Of a stretch of 64,000 nt of DNA, positions 12,362-22,755 are shown in pieces; the first letter of the stretch is position 1; every line of letters begins with the position of its first letter. The stretch is from the NCBI RefSeq assembly GCF_910592395.1, contig NC_088319.1:11720001-11784000 (forward strand), given 5' to 3'. The notes under the pieces are model-generated. The model was not told where the DNA came from, made no database searches, and saw nothing but the letters and a program-made list of their open reading frames with translations. The position numbers were made by a program, and so were the translations under genes. The DNA is from Lineus longissimus (Eukaryota; Nemertea; Pilidiophora; Heteronemertea; Lineidae).

Positions 12362-13759
12362 TGTTTTTAATTCTGCCTTATACCAAAATCGTGTACGACT
12401 TTGTGATGGTATTTGGCACTCAGTGGTCGGTTGTTTCTCGTCCCTAGGTTACATACTAGTAATTCAGTGCGCAAGGCTAGGTTTTATTAAAAACAAAAAA
12501 ACAGTATTTGAATTTTTCTGGAACATAGTCTCAGTCACCAGTATGGATGTGTCTTCCATTATGAATACATATTTTTTTATGAATTGTGGTTTTTTTGTAT
12601 AAAAGGAATAATGAAGTGTCCGTTCAGCTGTCTAAATATTGTGGTCTCAGGGTCAAATTAACCCGTCGCGGCCGAAAAAATCGATCCATGGGTAAAAACT
12701 GGTCCAAAATGACCCCAAAAACTTCAAACCGTCCAAACCCTGAAATCATCAGGGTCAACCCACAACGAACGCGATGATTCGAAGAACTGTCTTATCCATT
12801 ACACCTTCGGGTATTACTTTCATCGGAGCGTCTGAGAAAAATTGATGAGCCGCTCGATGTCGCCAAATTACCTGGCTAATGCATTATCATTTTATTAGCA
12901 GTGTGTACATTCTCGTCAATCTGCTCTGTCGATGAAAAAAATAGTTTGGATGGAAGAATTTTGTAAAAAGTAGAGAACGGGAATTTCCTTTGAGAGCCAC
13001 CAATAACAAATTGAAAATTCCCCACCCTCTCTCGCCGTATAGATCAAATATTAGCATGAGAAAGACACAGTTGTGCTCTCCTTGAGAATGGAGAGATGAA
13101 TTGATATGAGAACGTGACAGTTGTATTGAAAACTAATCGTATCATCGGGTGAAATTTGATATCCATTATAATGTGCATACATTGTGGAGTACTTCGAGGG
13201 TGGAATTAAAGTGTCTGACTGAAACTCAGTGATGGATAAAATTGCCTCAATTGCATGCAAATCGCACAGGGTTTGATGCCACCTGGTATGTATTTACTCC
13301 GTTGGATGATAAGTAAAGCATGTTCTACGTGATTCTCAAGAGATCCTGCTTCATCTCGGCTTTCGACATTGCTAACAGATGCACACTGTCACACGCGACA
13401 CTTTTTCAATGCATACGTTGCATACGTTCATTCCCGCTCAAGGTTAACGTAATCCTTTTTTCTTTTGAATTGAACGCACGCTAGTAAGAGATCGTAGGCG
13501 GTATATATTTTATTTCCTACCGTCTCATTATCTTGTTCACTTTACCACCAATCAGTGCCTGGTACACAGAAAGAGCAAGGACGAATTTCATTGAGATATC
13601 TTAGGAAAATACGTTTATTCTATGAGCAAAAATTCCACGAGAATATACTATCAAATACTATCAAATAGATTCTCTAATCTCTCGAAACACTCATTTTTAT
13701 CGTTTGTAGTGGGTTCATAGTTTGATATTAACAACGGTTATCATCGAACTACACAATGC
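12362..13759. other. No supported gene
   Basis: AT-rich sequence. GGGTCAA-type motifs recur loosely at about 12648-12760 but do not form a defined repeat. No coding or RNA gene is supported. Confidence 0.5.
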
Positions 13760-13940
13760 CGATCTATCCTGAACCTATCAGTAGAACTAAGATCAGCTGC
13801 TCAGTCAGTGCTGCGCGAGCATTTCCAACCTGTGTGGAGTGAGACATGGTACCTGTCTAGAGTCTCACGCCGACAGTGAGGATTGAACCAGAGACCAGAG
13901 GCCGCTAGTCAGAGACCCGAGCGACTATACCACCGCAGCT
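13760..13940 (-). mobile_element. tRNA-derived SINE
   Basis: On the minus strand the head reads GCTGCGGTGGTATAGTCGCT. The box A-like TGGTATAGTCG lies at 13932-13922. A perfect box B, GGTTCAATCC, lies at 13889-13880, about 33 bp on, as in a tRNA promoter. The sequence between and after does not fold as a normal tRNA and continues into an unrelated body towards 13760. Such elements are transcribed by RNA polymerase III and mobilised by a LINE (established for SINEs). The 3' end is not well defined and no second copy is seen in this window. Confidence 0.75.
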
Positions 13941-14565
13941 CCCCGAAGTTAACGGCAAAATCCTAAGCAACTGAAACCTCGCAAGACCATCCCGCCAACA
14001 GTTATGCAGATTGCCGATTCACTCTCTCGCCGACACGAGACAAACAAATTCCGGCACTACGCATCGTTTGTTCTGTAGTTGAATGAAAGAGATCTATCAA
14101 CATTTATGGAAATAGCTGCCATTCTGGTGATCGGTATATAGCCGCAATATCTCAAGGATGTTAGGTTATTGAGCTCTCGGTGCAATCGAGTGCTATTGCA
14201 TTGACGCAACGACTCAGGAAGTGCTACTTCTTGTCGATAAAATCCACTCGATCCGTATTTAAACAAGATTAATGACTGTAGTAGCGGGGAGTCATCGATT
14301 TGTTTATGGCGGCGTGTAAAACGATTGGTTTCAATGGAGACTTGCGCTCATTGATGAGGACTTTGTGCGTCGATATGATGCTATTTTAGTAGATAGTTCA
14401 CGAAGCGCGTTATTCCCAATGGCGATATCAGCTAGGCAAAGTAGTGTTTGTGGTTACACTTAATGGAAACTCAACAATCGGCCTTAAAACAATCATTCGA
14501 AATGAAGCGATTATTGTTGGTGAAGTTTTCATTGCATCATGTTTGGCGAAGTTTTTTATCTGGTT

Positions 14566-14785
14566 AAAGGGGTACGCCATTCGTGACTATTTGAATTTAC
14601 TGGTGGCTCGGGAATATTAAAATAAACAATGCAATAGTGTTGTTACTATGTATGCAAAGTCGATGAAACTTTTTTAATTGTATTTTTATATCTGTCTACA
14701 CACATCGTATTGTTGAATTTTGTATTCAGTGCGTATACCTATTTACACAATTAGAAATTTTCAAATTTGACTTGAAGTATATTTT
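14566..14785 (-). mobile_element. MITE family B, inverted copy
   Basis: It starts AAAGGGGTACGCCATTCGTG and follows the reverse complement of the 22538-22755 copy: ACTGGTGGCTCGGGAA, then ATCTGTCTACACACATCG, then ACAATTAGAAATTTTCAAATT. The distal terminal repeat is lost. Non-coding. Confidence 0.65.
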
Positions 14786-16203
14786 AGGCACATCCACCGA
14801 GAACGTGTTTTATACATATCCAAGAGTTTATGGTTGTTTTGATCAAACCCTATGTGGTAAAAACGAGGCTTCATATCATAAAACTGAAACAGTGTAACCA
14901 AGGTGTTTTCGAGTATTCAATCAATAGCTGTACCGCTGTTTATTTCAGTCAACCACTTAAATCATGAATGTTGCGTGATCATAGATCCCATAATCATGCT
15001 CAGCTCATTTTATTTCGAAACATCAAAGTGACGAGCAGTTATATCGAACTTGTAACGAATCATTCGGTGTTATGTTTTAGATGTCTCTACATCGATAAAC
15101 ATGATATTTTAATCGGTTTTCTATATTCGTTCAAGCAGTGCGACTGTTTGGTCCTGGTTTTCCGTATTTGTATTTTTTATATATCAATTGATATTTGTCT
15201 GTGAAAACATTTTCGTAAATCGAAGAAGTTTCATGGTTTGTAATTTTTAGATCGTGTGACGTGTAAACAGAAAAGCAATTTTGAAAATTGTCGTCAAACG
15301 ATGTTTTGTCGAACCACTTAGACTATTCCTGTATGGCTTCGTGCTTCGTTTGCTGTTTCGAGTGTTGTGGGCGGAACTGGCCTTTACAAACCAAATTACC
15401 ACAATATGACTCAAAGTGCGATTAAAACAAGTGGGGGCACCTCAAAAATGGAATGACGCAGAAGGCGGATATATACTAAATTTCGAGCCGATTCTCCAGA
15501 AAACGAGGCAAATTGTCCGATATTCTTACCTCTCACGTTACAAATATCACTCATAGATATACCGCTTTTAGTAAAGGCACGTTCAATGTTTCAACCATAC
15601 TGTTCATGAAGAACATACGCACCAATAATGGACTTTATAAATCTCATATTTCTTTCATGTCTTTATGTCAAAGTCTTGGACAACAAAACGCTTTGAATCT
15701 CAGCATAAGTTGTCCGGCACTCTATAACTTCCCACGCAAATATGGCCACTAACGTCACTATAGACCTTTACGAAATAAACATTATTGGCATTTCTTCTCT
15801 TCCAAGATACACGATGTCTCAATTTGTTTGTGAAACTCTGACATCTGTAGGAATTGAATTCTAGTAGGCACTATCTGGAGAGAGAAGGCTTGTCGATAAT
15901 GGCGTGACAGAGATATTTACATCTATCTCTTCAAAGAAATCGGCCGAGTAGTTTTCGCACAGCGGCCTAAAAGGACAGCGACGTTTACCGTATTTAAATG
16001 CCGTTGGGGTGTAGCCGATTGAAAAATAGCGGATTCGCATTGAAAAACCCTTTCGTAACAAAAGAATGTGTTCAACGGACTTACGGGTGATATTCAACGC
16101 TCGTCGTTTTTACACTGCGAAAACGCCACATGATCAACAATAAGATATAATAATCAGACATTTGATATTCCTAGTTCTCACATAACTTCTTTGTGTTATT
16201 AAC
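14786..16203. other. No supported gene
   Basis: Open frames at 14968-15204, 15513-15752 and 15861-16097 (minus) are short and unrecognised. Nothing else is supported. Confidence 0.5.
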
Positions 16204-16251
16204 ATGGCCGCTACTACAATAGACCAGCGAGCAATTATACATATCGATCAA
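16204..16251 (+). CDS. Possible small first coding exon (16 codons) upstream of the GPCR
   Basis: An ATG in a fair context (AACATGG) opens 16 codons reading MAATTIDQRAIIHIDQ. They end at a near-perfect donor, CAA|GTAAGT, in phase 0. It lies about 1 kb upstream of the receptor start on the same strand. It could be the first exon of the receptor transcript or of another gene, or a chance match: ATG plus a good donor within 50 bp does occur by chance in this amount of sequence. No phase-compatible acceptor leading in frame into the receptor was identified, so linkage is a guess. Confidence 0.2.
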
Positions 16252-16974
16252 GTAAGTACTTCGTCTAAAGAGCGTCATAGTTGTCGCAAGCTCATGTCCG
16301 TCTTTGTCTCCTGGTCATCAAGATGGTTAAACGGTGTTGGAGTTTGTAAAAAATTGCAGAGAAGGAGAGAGGACTATTTTATTCCGGATGCCGGTGGCTA
16401 GTATGGATTGGTAATAAAGAGAGGATGCGAGGTGGAATTTCTATTCGCGGATGAGTGTTAAAGTCAGTTAAGCTGAACGTGTGGTCCAAACTTCAAACAT
16501 CAATCGCGATGTTAAAGGGGTCTTTTTTCATTATTTGCTACACAAGTACATGTATTTGCATCTCATATACGCAACCTGGTTTCTGGAGTACATTCGTGAT
16601 CCACACCGTGACAGTATTACCCTCCGCAGCAGTGGTTACGAGTTTTGTCAGGATTGATTTTTTACAGGTTATTTTCTCCTGTTTAAAAGGATCCGCCATA
16701 CTTATCCACCAAGAATCCTATTCCTCCGCTACTGATACTACCTTTTTGGAAACGTTCCAATCGCATTTTCGACTGGAGCGGTCGGCGTGGTCACAGAAAG
16801 TAAGATTTCGTCTAAGTGGCGTTTGTTCTAATTAATCGAAGTCAAAATTGTTCATATCTATACGCTAGCCTGAAACGTAGGAAATTCTGAACTACTTACC
16901 ATATCATAACTTTATGCGAGCTATAGCCACAATCATGCACTGCGGGGAGTAAATAGGTCTAATCGACGCATCCG

Positions 16975-17027
16975 TTTGGCTACCGGAAAACCCCGAAAAC
17001 TTCCGACGTCTTTCCGGAAAAGCCAAA
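16975..17027. repeat. Short inverted repeat about 250 bp upstream of the GPCR start
   Basis: The arms TTTGGCTACCGGAAAA and TTTCCGGAAAAGCCAAA can pair across a short spacer (imperfect, about 15 bp). It may be a tiny foldback element or a regulatory palindrome in the receptor's upstream region. Nothing else supports either reading. Confidence 0.5.
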
Positions 17028-17279
17028 TGTGACAGCAGGGCTGCCTAATACATCAAACAACATACTATTGAATGTAGTTGGTTGGTGTATTTTGATGCTT
17101 TCAGGGCCAAATGAACTGCGAAGGCCGATTGACTTAATATGCAACGGACAAGGCGATAACTTAAAGAACTATTCATTATACATGCACGCGATAACCAATG
17201 ACTATATACGGCCAGCAGTCATATCACCTCGTCCACTGGCTGCGTTCGGTACAATTTAACAAATAAGCGTTCTCACATA

Positions 17280-18680
17280 ATGGAGAATCACAGTATCATA
17301 GCGGTACCAATATTGACTGTGTGGGTCACCCCTATGGACGTCTCGCCGACGGTGGGCGAGCCGTATCCGTTCTTGCGAGTGACCCTCGACATCGTCAAAA
17401 AATGGGCCCCAGTCTTTGTAGCTATCGTTGGGCTATTTGGAAACGTCATATCCGTCTCTATAACGATGAAGAAGGAATACAGACACATAAGCACGTGCAC
17501 GTATATGTCAGCTCTAGCTGTCTTCGACTCCATTTTCTTGTTGAACTATACGGCATTCGTCCCATTCTTCAATGGTTTAGAATTCACACACTATGGGGCA
17601 GTGATTCGGTGCGTATACAGGAACCTGACGGTAAAGTGACCGAACCATTGCTTGACCCTTCCTTCAATGACCCAATGACAGGCGTAGATGAGATATGGGT
17701 GGTACAAAAGGGCCCATGCCAGCACTCCAAATTTGTTTCAAAGCCCTGTTTTTACCAGTCAATATTTATCGTTCCTAACATTTATACCATCTCACAAACA
17801 ACTCGCATTAAACAGTTGGAGATGGCGTATAGTTCAGCGCTTAAGTGCGAGAGATGACAGAAATGTGAGGAACGATTAATGATTGGCAAAACAAGGCCTT
17901 TTGTACATTACTTTCCAACTTTGCAATTGCTTCTGACCAATTATAGTCTTTTTCAGAGTAGCTCACTTCTTGGCATTTGTCAGTGGTACATCGTCAAGGC
18001 TGTCTCTTGCTGCTATGACCGCAGACCGCGCATTCGCAATAATCTTTCCTTTAAAAGCGAGAACAACGTGTACTGCATCTCATGCGAAGATGATCATGAT
18101 TGCGATTACCTCTGTGGCGACAGTTGCTGATATCAATGTATTTTTCACCTACAAACTCCGCTTTTTTGGAGGAAACTTTGAGGATATCGTTATGGATTTT
18201 AAATCACATCCGTGGGTAGAGGTGATCGTTGCAGTTTACCACTCATCAGTCATGGGGGTTATTCCGTTTTCTGTCATACTCATATCAAACATTCTGATCC
18301 TCAAGACAGTCCGGCGCGCCGTCTCTGATAGGAGAAAGCTTAACCAGGACGAACGCAGTGAGGTGGATAGATCTAGAGACGTAGAAAACAAGCATTTGAC
18401 CAGAATGCTTTTGTTGGTTTCCACAGCTTTTATAATATGCTGCTTGCCGTATGCAGCATACGAGATTTCCTTTGCAATTCCCGCAGTTTATGGTGCGTTC
18501 GACTACAGCGACGCCTATGGGCTCCTGAGCGTGAGTATCATAGGGTGGAGTAGTGCACTGTTCACGCAGATGAACCATGCTATCAACTTCTATCTCTACG
18601 TCATTGGTGGAGGACAGAAATTCAGAACGGATGCAGGGAACGTAATGCGCATGCGCTGTGTTACGGCAGTGTACCAATAG
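17280..18680 (+). CDS. Rhodopsin-like (class A) GPCR, probable neuropeptide-type orphan receptor; two exons 17280-17608 and 17957-18680
   Basis: A seven-helix receptor of 350 residues is obtained by joining 17280-17608 to 17957-18680. The donor is CG|GTGCGT and the acceptor TTTTTCAG|AGTAGC; the intron is 348 bp, phase 2, and splits Arg110. Seen: TM1 about 41-63 with G54-N55; TM2 about 71-95 with LAxxD-like A80-D83; TM3 about 111-134 ending D133-R134-A135 in place of DRY; TM5 with P213; a charged third loop about 228-256; TM6 with F268, C271-C272-L273-P274 (CWxP-like); TM7 with N316 and N320-F-Y-L-Y324 in place of NPxxY. Asn3 is in an N-H-S sequon. The NHAINFYLY ending resembles FMRFamide-receptor-like and GPR139/142-like receptors (family knowledge); the ligand cannot be told. 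Odd: the usual disulfide cysteines at the TM3 top and in ECL2 are both absent. The start ATG is the first clear one; an upstream exon is possible. No AATAAA was seen soon after the stop. Confidence 0.88.
17609..17956 (+). other. Intron of the GPCR gene
   Basis: The 348-bp interval starts GTGCGT and ends in the pyrimidine-rich TCTTTTTCAG. It contains in-frame stops and no receptor motif. Among the nearby GT sites at 17601, 17609, 17613 and 17631, only 17609 keeps the TM3 frame with this acceptor. That is the reason for the choice. Confidence 0.75.
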
Positions 18681-19260
18681 TAGCGAATAGCAATCGTTAA
18701 AACAAAATGTATCAGGTGCCTCTGGTGGTTGACATTCTTTGAATACCTTTTTGTGTTTTTGCCAGTGACAGTGCATTGATTTATATCCATCATATCCATC
18801 AATGAATTGACTTTCATAAAAAGCGGTCGAACCTTTTTTTCGTTTTTGTCGACAAAAGGTATTGTAAATTTGCTTTTTCCAAATTGAAAGTTTTTATCTT
18901 TTCATTCTGAGAGAAAAAAAAACTATTACATTTTCAAGTCTCTTCACCCAGTGCGAATCAATTCTAAGGGTCATTCCATATGGCTGTAAATGGCCATCTG
19001 GGTTGTTGATGACAACTAGCCCAATAATCGATGTCACCGCCTCTGAAAGGGACCTTGAAAGACAGGAAAGCGGCGAAACGTGCATCAATATTCCGGTGGA
19101 CATTTAAAGATAATGGCAAGACCAATAATGGAACATAGAATACCACCACTTAGGGAATATCTGAGTCGCAGGATTGTGTAGCACGTTAAGCAGTTTATTA
19201 TATACAAGCTCAATGACAATCAGAATGCAGATTATGGCCAAACATACCAGTAGAATACTA
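18681..19260. other. Region 3' of the GPCR gene; probable 3' UTR and intergenic DNA
   Basis: No canonical AATAAA was found shortly after the receptor stop codon, so the transcript end cannot be placed. A short palindrome, TTTTGTCGACAAAA, lies near 18845. No other gene is seen. Confidence 0.4.
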
Positions 19261-19392
19261 CAGGGTGAATCTTAAAAAAACGATACCGGTCAAAACTTAC
19301 CATAATTCCAAATGTATACAGTTCAAGGAAAAGCTATAGCACGTATAGGAAAGTTGGAGCAAGAATCTTTCTTTTATCGCAGATTCACCCTG
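19261..19392. mobile_element. Mariner-like MITE (132 bp) with TA flanks
   Basis: Ends CAGGGTGAATCTTAAA and GCAGATTCACCCTG are inverted repeats, and the element is flanked on both sides by TA, the usual Tc1/mariner target duplication. It has no coding capacity, so it would depend on a transposase elsewhere. A similar solo terminus lies near 553-565. Confidence 0.8.
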
Positions 19393-22300
19393 TATATACA
19401 AAGTCACGAAACGCATGAACTTACTTCTCATCAATATCTGCATTTCCGGTCTACCGGAGTGGTCTTGACTATTCCACCAAAAGGACATAATTCCTTGCTC
19501 AGTACTAATTCATTAAACAACAGCAAAGAGCAGAGTCAAGCTGGCGTATTACTTACATTTTCTGCCATCGGTAATCACAACAGCCATCCCTTGTTCACTC
19601 CATATCCCCAGATAGATCATCGGGTAAGATTCCAATTACGATTATCACCAGCCAGTTTCTTTGTAATTTTCTTTATTGTTAAATGCACAATGTCTCTAGA
19701 GAGAGAATTTGTGGTGAAGAACAAATCTAATTAAAGTCTTTTTTTTCTAACGTTCAGATAGCGCTATAGATGGATAGCCTATCTTTGTTTACAAAATGAA
19801 GTCATTCTGACGTCATTACCGTTGGCTGCGCGCGCATACTCGTATCTCAACAGAGGCCAAGGTGTGACGTCACAATATTAACGCTGCATGATCGTTGTTG
19901 GTTTCAGTTGGAAACTAGGGGCGCATCCCTCCGATATGGGGTCTATCATAACTTGGGCCCGTCTTGCCTACCACAGCTTCTAACTCGGCTGCTGGAAAGG
20001 TTCATCTTGCAGTCCAGCTTTAAGTCTCAATACCGCAAGTAAAAAGTCGGGAAAAGAAAAATGTGTGCGCGGGAACGAAATTTCTTTCTTTTATTGCAAA
20101 AGTTGTGTGATCGGAAAAACAAAACAAAATGTCAGTAAACCTGACAATTAGTGTGCAGAAATAAGGACGCTAGGCAAGGAAATGGAGAAAAGAATATGTG
20201 AGGAAAATTTTTTTAACCACAAAAATTGTTTAATTCGAAGTAGACTTTCAGCTAGGAAAAAAGACAGGAATTTTTTTTTTCTTCATGACTGTCCGATTGG
20301 CAGCCGCCTTACAATTATAAAGTATACTAGTATGTTTTCCGATACTGGCTGGGGATGTTTAGCTTAATACATGTATTTCCAAGATAAATGGCGGATATAT
20401 TCAGTTGAAAGAAAATGGACGACTCCGATAAAGAATGTTCTGAGAATAAATTATTATGTCTCAGCTATGTCTCGTCCGCCACATCGATCGAATGGGATGT
20501 TTTTAATTCCTTACACCAGACGGATATCTCTATAATGGGACCAGTACTGGAGTGGTGTATAGTTAGACGTTAAAAGGTACCAATTGCATCTCATGTAGTA
20601 ATCATATACGAAATTTAGGAGAAAACATCATGCATTAGATATCGTAAGTGTTATTAAAGCTATTGATGGGATAGGTTGATGATCGAAGATGAGTGTTACT
20701 TCATTATTCATTGCATTTCCTGTTCAGAAGACAGATAGCGCCATTATTCAATATTCTTGTGGTGCTGTTAATTAAATGCAGTGCTTTTTATTAAGAATGA
20801 TTAACAAAAGGGAATAAATCATATTATGTCGAAAGAAAACATATAGAAACAGTAAGGGGATTTATGACTGAACTGACTGTCAAAATCCACGAGGGTTGGC
20901 TTTTGTCAAGAACGAGCTAGTCGAAAGCGCGATGCATTCTCTTTAATTATTCATTCTTTCCAACAGGCGCTTTTAAATGCTACTTTAATCTCATAGTAAA
21001 ATTGTGTTTATTCAGCAGTTACCTGTCAACTGAAGTTAGGAAACGCCGCAGCCCTCTTAATGCACATGAGTAATCGAGTGTACTTGATGTGACACCCTTT
21101 TAAAACTTTTCATCTACTTGACTTGGATAACAACGATGTTTTTTACTTAGCATTACCTTCCATGCAGTAGGCTTACCGTGTTTGAATAATCTCCTAATTT
21201 GGTGCTATATCCAAGTTCATTTCAGCCATCTAACTGTGACATGGTCTCTTTGAAAGGGGAGTCGATTACAATTCAGTAGTGGCGGCGTACACTTTAACTT
21301 GATATTATGTCAGGTAGAGTATTGATTGTGTTATCGCATATTAAAGCTAATTATCTGCAACAACAACAACAACAACAACTAGTTATTTGAGAATTTTTTT
21401 GCTGTAACTCCATATTCTTCATCTCCTGATAGTGCTGCATCATATATAATTCATCTATAATTTAGATTATTGATTCAGATTTTCGGAGATGTAATTGCAC
21501 AAGCATCGTTACACAACCATCGAAGTACTGCACTCTTCAAATCCAAACCTTTCTGTCAAATCTTCCATTTTTTTCTTCAAATTTATGGTTATTATGCTCA
21601 AACTTAATGGGCGTGACGATATTGCTACAAGGCGAGTTGGTCGGATCATACTATAGAAATCATACTCTTACAGCAATTGAAAGTGGTTATCCGCGTGGGT
21701 TTGCTTTTAAAGCCTGATCCATTCGTGGCCTTTTAATATTATCCTCTATTGAAAATGCTCCGTTGAGTCTTTCTTAAACTGGTTCCTAGCCTACTGACCA
21801 CAGCGAAAGGCCTACAACGCCTTGTTGTCATTTTAATTTTCAGTTTCAGAAAAATAATTAAAGAATAAAGAACGCGATACAATGTTTATTAAAGAACACC
21901 GTCATCTAATTTGCTGCAAAAATTGCTCGGCGACTGTACGAACACGTCCGTTTAAATTGAGTTTGATCAAATGTACCCCCGCATGCATTCCGTTTAGACA
22001 TGTGTAACAGTAGTCGGTCCCGTGGAGAATAAAATGTCACACGTGTCAAATCATTTCTTGAGCTATTCCCCTTTGCCCCAGGATAATATCGCCTGTTGGT
22101 CGAGTGACAATAAAGATAGTTTGAGATGAAATATTAGGGAAATTTTCCCAGACAAGAAGTCCCTTGGTGAATATTACCACGATTTGAACTGCGATGGCGA
22201 TGACTATTAGTATTAGTTTATCCAGGGGCAGTTAAAGCGCTCGGCGAATTAGCGATGGAAGGTTACTCTAAGGTTTGATATCGTGGCAGACTGGATGAAG

Positions 22301-22537
22301 CCTTACAAAGCTTGCAGTTGTTCACTTATAGGTCACTGCTCAAACACTGCTTAATTGCACCACGAGGGTTTCCCCATGTTGATCGTAGCTCGTCCTCGAG
22401 GACTAATTGATGAAAGTGACTTTGTAAAGTATGGATAAGGAGGACAAGCCATTAACCTTTTTACCGGCGAAAAATACTTCGAAGAACTCCATCCGTTTTA
22501 TCTCAATCCTCAAACTCTGTGAGAGACAGAAATACAT
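19393..22537. other. No supported gene; one CAA microsatellite
   Basis: About 3.1 kb of AT-rich DNA with only short frames (61 codons or fewer beyond 19734). A (CAA)7 tract lies at 21358-21379. No splice-supported exon, RNA gene or transposon was recognised. Confidence 0.5.
21358..21379 (+). repeat. (CAA)n microsatellite, seven units
   Basis: A perfect run of CAA in non-coding DNA. Confidence 0.95.
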
Positions 22538-22755
22538 TAAAGGCTTACGCCGTTCGTAAAAATTTGAAATTTGTAATTGAATTTGAAAACTTCAAATTGC
22601 GTAAAAACATACTGAAAATAAATTTCAACATTGCCGATGTGTAGACCGATATACACCATAATGAGTTGTATGCATGATAACTGCGCTACGGCATTGTGTA
22701 TAACTCCTGTTTCCTGGACCATCAGAAATTACGAATGGCGTATCCATTCAATATC
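22538..22755 (+). mobile_element. MITE family B, full-length copy (~218 bp)
   Basis: Left end AAAGGCTTACGCCGTTCGTA and right end TTACGAATGGCGTATCCATT form a terminal inverted repeat of about 20 bp. Inside are AATTTGTAATTGAATTTG and ACATTGCCGATGTGTAGA, shared with 8850-9036 and, inverted, 14566-14785. The right part is also shared with 32730-32822. No coding capacity; the superfamily is unknown. Confidence 0.8.

Noticed and set aside
12640-12775. GGGTCAA-type repeat as a defined transposon
   Set aside because: The motifs recur only loosely in direct orientation, with no ends or second copy in the window.
17631-17636. Alternative receptor donor ACG|GTAAAG
   Set aside because: It joins the second exon in the wrong frame and would destroy TM3-TM7.
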